Shown one piece after another: positions 60,703-64,000 of a stretch of 64,000 bases of DNA. Source of the stretch: Algoriphagus pacificus (GTDB lineage: Bacteria; Bacteroidota; Bacteroidia; Cytophagales; Cyclobacteriaceae); contig NZ_JAFKCU010000003.1 of NCBI RefSeq assembly GCF_017254845.1, forward strand, positions 310,001 to 374,000, written 5' to 3'. A program made the position numbers and the translations under genes. The notes under the pieces were generated by a model, which saw only the letters and a list, made by a program, of their open reading frames with translations, searched no databases and had not been told where the DNA came from. Positions within the stretch are counted from its first letter, which is position 1. Every line of letters begins with the position of its first letter.

Positions 60703-62130
60703 TTATTTTCCTTCTTTTTCAGCAACCCAATTCTTAATTTCGAGAAGCATTTGATCTAATTTATTTCGATCTAAAAGTTGTCCGTCTTTGATGACGTCTT
60801 GAATGGTTAATGTAGCCTTAATGTCTTCTAGAGGGTTTGCATTTAATAGAATTAGGTTTGCCTTTTTACCTATTTCAACGCTTCCAAAACTTTTTTCTAA
60901 CCCAAAATATTCTGGGCCATTAATTACCGAGGCTTCTAATGCTTCTCTCGGGGTCAAACCATATTTCACTAATTGCTGAAGCTCCAAATGGATTGCTAAT
61001 CCCGGGAAATCATAAGTATTCAAGTAACCTGCATCAGTTCCTGCATAGATTTTCATCCCTGATTCTTTAACCAAGGGGATCAAACTTGCCGTTGCCTCAA
61101 AACTGTTTTTTCGGTTTTGCTTGTCCTCAGGTGTATCATTTGCCATCCGCTGAATTCTCCATTGATAGCTTTCTTTCAATTGTGGTCCTAAATAATTCAG
61201 GATTGTGTCTTCTCCGAAATTATTTTCATCCAAATAGGCAATGTTGGAACTGATCAATAGGGTAGGAACTACTCCTGTACCCTGAGAAGCCAACTTTTTA
61301 AATTTCACCAAAGTCAAGGAATCATCTCGGGTTTCAGCTTGAAGTTTGGAAGCCTCAGTCGCAGTCATGGTTCCATTTCCTCTACCTTCGCTTATTACAG
61401 CTTCCATAGGAGTGGTCATCCGCATGAGGTAGCTGAGATGCTCAACAGTTTTTTGCCCTGCCACAGAAACCTGATCAATGGTCAAAGCTGCTGGAATATG
61501 CCCTGATACACTCCAACCTCGTTTGCTAGCTCTTTTTACAGCCTCTAGAAATAGCTGAGGTTTTAAAGTATTATCTGTGATTTTAATAAAATCGACTTTC
61601 AGCTTTTCCAATGAATCCAGCGCTGCTTCCAACTCTTCCTCTGTTCCAATTTCCAGGTCACCCGGCCAGATTGATTCGATCCCTTCCAATTTGGGTCCAG
61701 AAGTCAGGATTTTTGGTCCTAATCTATCTCTAGCATTCATTTCATCTCTCCATTTCAATACATCTAAACTGATGTCACCTGCCGCATCTCTAACTGTTGT
61801 GACACCGAAAGCTAAATACAAGGGCAATAGCTGCTCATTTTCATCTACATATTCTGCACCTCCAAAATGAACATGATTATCCCAAAGACCTGGCATCAAA
61901 AACTTTCCTTGACCGTTGACTAGGTTTTCACTCTGATATTTTTCCAATATTGAATCGTCACCCAATTCAAAAATTGAATCTCCTTGGATCAGAACTGTCT
62001 GATTTGGAATAACCTTGCCTGAAGCAACATCAATTATTGATGTGTTTTGAATAATCAGATCCACCTCAGTTTTCTTCTGGCAGGAAAAAAAAAGGATAGA
62101 GATGAATAAAAGCCCTGTAAACCTCATCAT
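60703..62130 (-). CDS. Amidohydrolase-family lipoprotein
   Basis: A 475-residue metal-dependent hydrolase anchored by a lipobox (LFFSC, Cys17). The metal site begins with HVH at 86-88 in DNHVHFGG; later candidates are SGHIPAAL and VEHLSYL, and the acid AGTDAGYLN near the C-terminus. Close relatives include imidazolonepropionase-like and Xaa-Pro dipeptidase-type amidohydrolases, often active on dipeptides, but the substrate here is unknown. It starts one base after the tetR stop, so it is co-transcribed and probably controlled by that regulator. Confidence 0.88.
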   Translation of the reverse strand: MMRFTGLLFISILFFSCQKKTEVDLIIQNTSIIDVASGKVIPNQTVLIQGDSIFELGDDSILEKYQSENLVNGQGKFLMPGLWDNHVHFGGAEYVDENEQLLPLYLAFGVTTVRDAAGDISLDVLKWRDEMNARDRLGPKILTSGPKLEGIESIWPGDLEIGTEEELEAALDSLEKLKVDFIKITDNTLKPQLFLEAVKRASKRGWSVSGHIPAALTIDQVSVAGQKTVEHLSYLMRMTTPMEAVISEGRGNGTMTATEASKLQAETRDDSLTLVKFKKLASQGTGVVPTLLISSNIAYLDENNFGEDTILNYLGPQLKESYQWRIQRMANDTPEDKQNRKNSFEATASLIPLVKESGMKIYAGTDAGYLNTYDFPGLAIHLELQQLVKYGLTPREALEASVINGPEYFGLEKSFGSVEIGKKANLILLNANPLEDIKATLTIQDVIKDGQLLDRNKLDQMLLEIKNWVAEKEGK

Positions 62131-62131
62131 T

Positions 62132-62830
62132 TTAAAATAAGGACCCTTGAACTGTTACTGGCTTAACTGCCTGGATTGTTCCTCTGAGCATGTCTTGCAA
62201 AAGCTTCTGAAAACCGGGCTGCCAGTTAGAAGGGTTGATTTTGATTTCTTTGCCTTCATATTCGATAGGCCCCATCATTTTCTCGTAGCCAATAATCATA
62301 CTCCATACGGTATAAAATGTGATTTCTGGCTGCAATTCCGGACGGACACTTCCATCTTTAATTCCCTGACTCACCATCATCACACCGATTTTTGCTGGCT
62401 CATGATGGATTTCCAATAGTTTTTGGAAATGGACTGACTCCAAAATCAAAGGATTGATCTGATCTCGAGTTTCAGGATTATTATACTTTTTCATCAAGTC
62501 CAAAAAATTCAAGATAGAATCGTAATAGACTTGATTTTGTTTTGCGAAGGCTGGAATTCGAACCACCAAATCGCTCAGCATTTCCAGTCCATTCTTTCCT
62601 TTGGCTCGATAAGCCTCTCGGAATTCATCTTTAAATTGATCAAATGCCTTTTTGGTCAAAGCCATAAAAAGGTCCTCTTTGTTCTTATAATAAAAATAGG
62701 TTAGACCTTTACTGATTCCGGCTTTTCTTGCCACATCTTCCATGCGGGTTGCAGTGAAGCCTTTGGTGGTAAAAAGGGAAACAGCGGCATCTAAAATGAG
62801 TTTTTCTTTGTTGGTTTTTTCTCCAGCCAT
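62132..62830 (-). CDS. TetR-family transcription regulator
   Basis: A 232-residue repressor-like protein. The N-terminal HTH is clear: LILDAAVSLFTTKGFTATRMEDVARKAGISKGLTYFYYKNKEDLF. Residues 60-232 form the helical ligand-binding domain with no recognisable specificity. It directly precedes the amidohydrolase gene in a two-gene operon and probably autoregulates it, as usual for this family. The ligand is unknown. An exact TAnnTTTG box lies 30 bases upstream. Confidence 0.93.
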   Translation of the reverse strand: MAGEKTNKEKLILDAAVSLFTTKGFTATRMEDVARKAGISKGLTYFYYKNKEDLFMALTKKAFDQFKDEFREAYRAKGKNGLEMLSDLVVRIPAFAKQNQVYYDSILNFLDLMKKYNNPETRDQINPLILESVHFQKLLEIHHEPAKIGVMMVSQGIKDGSVRPELQPEITFYTVWSMIIGYEKMMGPIEYEGKEIKINPSNWQPGFQKLLQDMLRGTIQAVKPVTVQGSLF

Positions 62831-62860
62831 GATGATTTATTAGAGTTCTAAAAGCTTAGC

Positions 62861-62868
62861 CAAAGATA
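62861..62868 (-). promoter_or_regulatory. Candidate -7 box (TATCTTTG) of tetR
   Basis: Exact TAnnTTTG match on the minus strand ending 30 bases before the ATG at 62830. The nearest TTTG upstream is only 12 bases away, so the -33 element is unclear. Confidence 0.3.
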
Positions 62869-62924
62869 TTAAACTTCGGTCAAAACTCCTCTTGAAATCA
62901 ACTTTGCTTTCAAATTAAAAATAA

Positions 62925-62960
62925 AAAAAAGGCTTCTAGAATTATCTAAAAGCCTTTTTT
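62925..62960. terminator. Intrinsic terminator of tyrS
   Basis: A stem of 62925-62940 with 62945-62960 (one mismatch, core GGCTT) and a four-base loop sits 20 bases after the tyrS stop. A and T tracts flank it on both strands. Confidence 0.88.
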
Positions 62961-62980
62961 ATACTCTGACTCTTGGTCAA

Positions 62981-64000
62981 TTATTTCACCTCTACAATGT
63001 AGTAGTTTTTCTTTCCCTTCTGAACCAAAAGGTATTTGTCCTGTAGTAATGAGCTGGTTAATACTGCGTTTGGATCACCAATTTTTTCTTTGTTTATACT
63101 AACTCCACCACCTTGAATCATTTTTCTTGCTTCTCCTTTTGATGCAAAAATGACACCTTGAGTAGCTTCTCCAAAAAGGTCTAGTATTGATCCAAAGGAG
63201 GAATATTCCTCTTTGCTTAATTGGACTTGAGGAACGCCATCGAATACTTGTAGGAAGGTTCTTTCATCCAATGAAGCAAGATCTTCTGTAGATGACTTTC
63301 CGAATAAGATCTCGGAGGCTTTTACCGCCATTTCGTAATCTTCCTGACTATGAACCATGATGGTTACATTTTTGGCGATTTCTTTCTGCAGAGTTCTCAA
63401 ATGAGGAGCTTCAGCATGTTCAGCCTCCAAAGACTCAATGGTTTCTTTATCCAAAGTGGTAAAGATTCTGATATACTTAGAAGCATCTTGATCGGATACA
63501 TTTAACCAAAACTGGTAGAAAGCATAAGGAGAAGTCTTTTCCGGATCCAGCCACACAGAACCACCTTCTGTTTTACCAAATTTGGTTCCATCAGCTTTAG
63601 TAATCAATGGAACAGTCAGTGCATAGGCACTGCCGCTTCCCATTCTTCTGATCAATTCTGTACCGGTAACAATATTTCCCCACTGGTCTGAACCGCCCAA
63701 TTGGATAGAGCAATTTTCATTCTTCCACAAATGGTAGAAATCGTAGCCTTGAATCAATTGGTAACTGAATTCAGTAAAAGAAAGCCCATTTCCATCCTCT
63801 AATCTTCTTTTGACAGAATCTTTGGACATCATGTAGTTGACCGTAATATGCTTTCCTACATCTCTGATAAAGTCCAAAAAGCTGAATTGGGACATCCAAT
63901 CATAATTGTTTACCAGCTCTGCTTTGTTTGTAGTGCTACCAGAAAAATCAAGAAATTTCGCCAATTGGGATTGGATGCATGAAACGTTATGATCCAAAGT
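62981..64000 (-). CDS. tyrS: Tyrosyl-tRNA synthetase, 5' part cut by window edge
   Basis: The frame remains open to the right edge, so the true start lies outside; about 339 residues are visible of a usual 420-430. The tyrosine-binding and catalytic parts show [26 protein letters not shown], and the KMSKS loop appears as TKFGKTEGG (KFGKT). The C-terminal 60 residues are an S4 RNA-binding domain with [17 protein letters not shown]. It attaches tyrosine to tRNA(Tyr). The missing part would hold the HIGH motif. It is followed by its own terminator. Confidence 0.95.
   Translation of the reverse strand, partial: TLDHNVSCIQSQLAKFLDFSGSTTNKAELVNNYDWMSQFSFLDFIRDVGKHITVNYMMSKDSVKRRLEDGNGLSFTEFSYQLIQGYDFYHLWKNENCSIQLGGSDQWGNIVTGTELIRRMGSGSAYALTVPLITKADGTKFGKTEGGSVWLDPEKTSPYAFYQFWLNVSDQDASKYIRIFTTLDKETIESLEAEHAEAPHLRTLQKEIAKNVTIMVHSQEDYEMAVKASEILFGKSSTEDLASLDERTFLQVFDGVPQVQLSKEEYSSFGSILDLFGEATQGVIFASKGEARKMIQGGGVSINKEKIGDPNAVLTSSLLQDKYLLVQKGKKNYYIVEVK

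Noticed and set aside
1-64000. tRNA, rRNA, CRISPR arrays, insertion sequences, integrases or phage genes
   Set aside because: I looked on both strands for cloverleaf-like arrangements, regularly spaced repeats, transposase motifs and terminal inverted repeats and saw none I could support.

Overview
The window is a gene-dense chromosomal segment of a Bacteroidota bacterium, most likely order Cytophagales and resembling Algoriphagus or a relative (Cyclobacteriaceae). The evidence is the low GC content, the lack of Shine-Dalgarno sequences, occasional TAnnTTTG promoter boxes, many lipoproteins and secreted peptidases, ATP-type PEP carboxykinase, and lineage-typical families such as DUF2452, DUF3817 and bifunctional nuclease with a UVR tail. 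The genus is inferred from general resemblance, not measured. I see no rRNA, tRNA, CRISPR array, insertion sequence, integrase or phage gene, so this looks like ordinary chromosome. The only incomplete genes are a lipoprotein cut by the left edge and tyrS cut by the right edge.

Layout. 1-9.3 kb: a lipoprotein, a DoxX-like membrane protein, a large secreted M14 carboxypeptidase, a three-gene operon (possible clamp-loader psi-like protein, DUF3817, kinase-fold protein), an acyl-CoA thioesterase, pcm, ribE and a secreted class 3 lipase. 9.3-15.3 kb: a lipoprotein of the formylglycine-generating-enzyme family with both catalytic cysteines, an HTH regulator, a fatty-acid-hydroxylase/lipoprotein fusion ORF, ferritin and an M28 peptidase. 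15.3-25.8 kb: a DinB/PhzF/potassium-channel operon, an S10 carboxypeptidase, gluQRS, small secreted proteins, an M48 lipoprotein, a 3'-5' exonuclease, mpl and a lycopene-cyclase-like membrane protein. 25.9-34.3 kb: dnaB with a quinone-oxidoreductase-like gene, a patatin lipase, the etfB-etfA-bifunctional nuclease operon and a nucleoside transporter. 34.3-42.5 kb: an M28 peptidase, truC, mnmA, and an HPt/S9 peptidase/gamma-glutamyltransferase operon. 42.7-50.6 kb: a three-gene operon of unknown function headed by a 50-residue membrane protein, deoxynucleoside kinase, 3-hydroxyacyl-CoA dehydrogenase, cvfB, an ArsC-like protein without cysteine, a YkgJ-like protein, a ROK kinase without the usual zinc site, and a second hydroxylase. 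50.7-64 kb: parE-parC-trmH, a cyclophilin, pckA, a POT peptide transporter, tetR-amidohydrolase and tyrS.

How the genes work together. Extracytoplasmic peptidases (M14, two M28, S10, S9, M48), gamma-glutamyltransferase and the POT transporter form a peptide-scavenging set. ETF, 3-hydroxyacyl-CoA dehydrogenase and PEP carboxykinase fit the oxidation of acids followed by gluconeogenesis. Housekeeping genes (dnaB, topoisomerase IV, mnmA, truC, trmH, gluQRS, tyrS) are scattered among them. Genes run on both strands in short operons. Convergent pairs often end in intrinsic terminators, and three pairs instead share interleaved stop codons.

No classic defence, secretion or biosynthetic cluster stands out. 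The strongest leads are the in-frame hydroxylase/lipoprotein fusion at 11749-13002, the HolD-like and kinase-fold operon at 4189-6112, the copper-cysteine FGE lipoprotein at 9355-10446 and the small-protein operon at 42701-43963.
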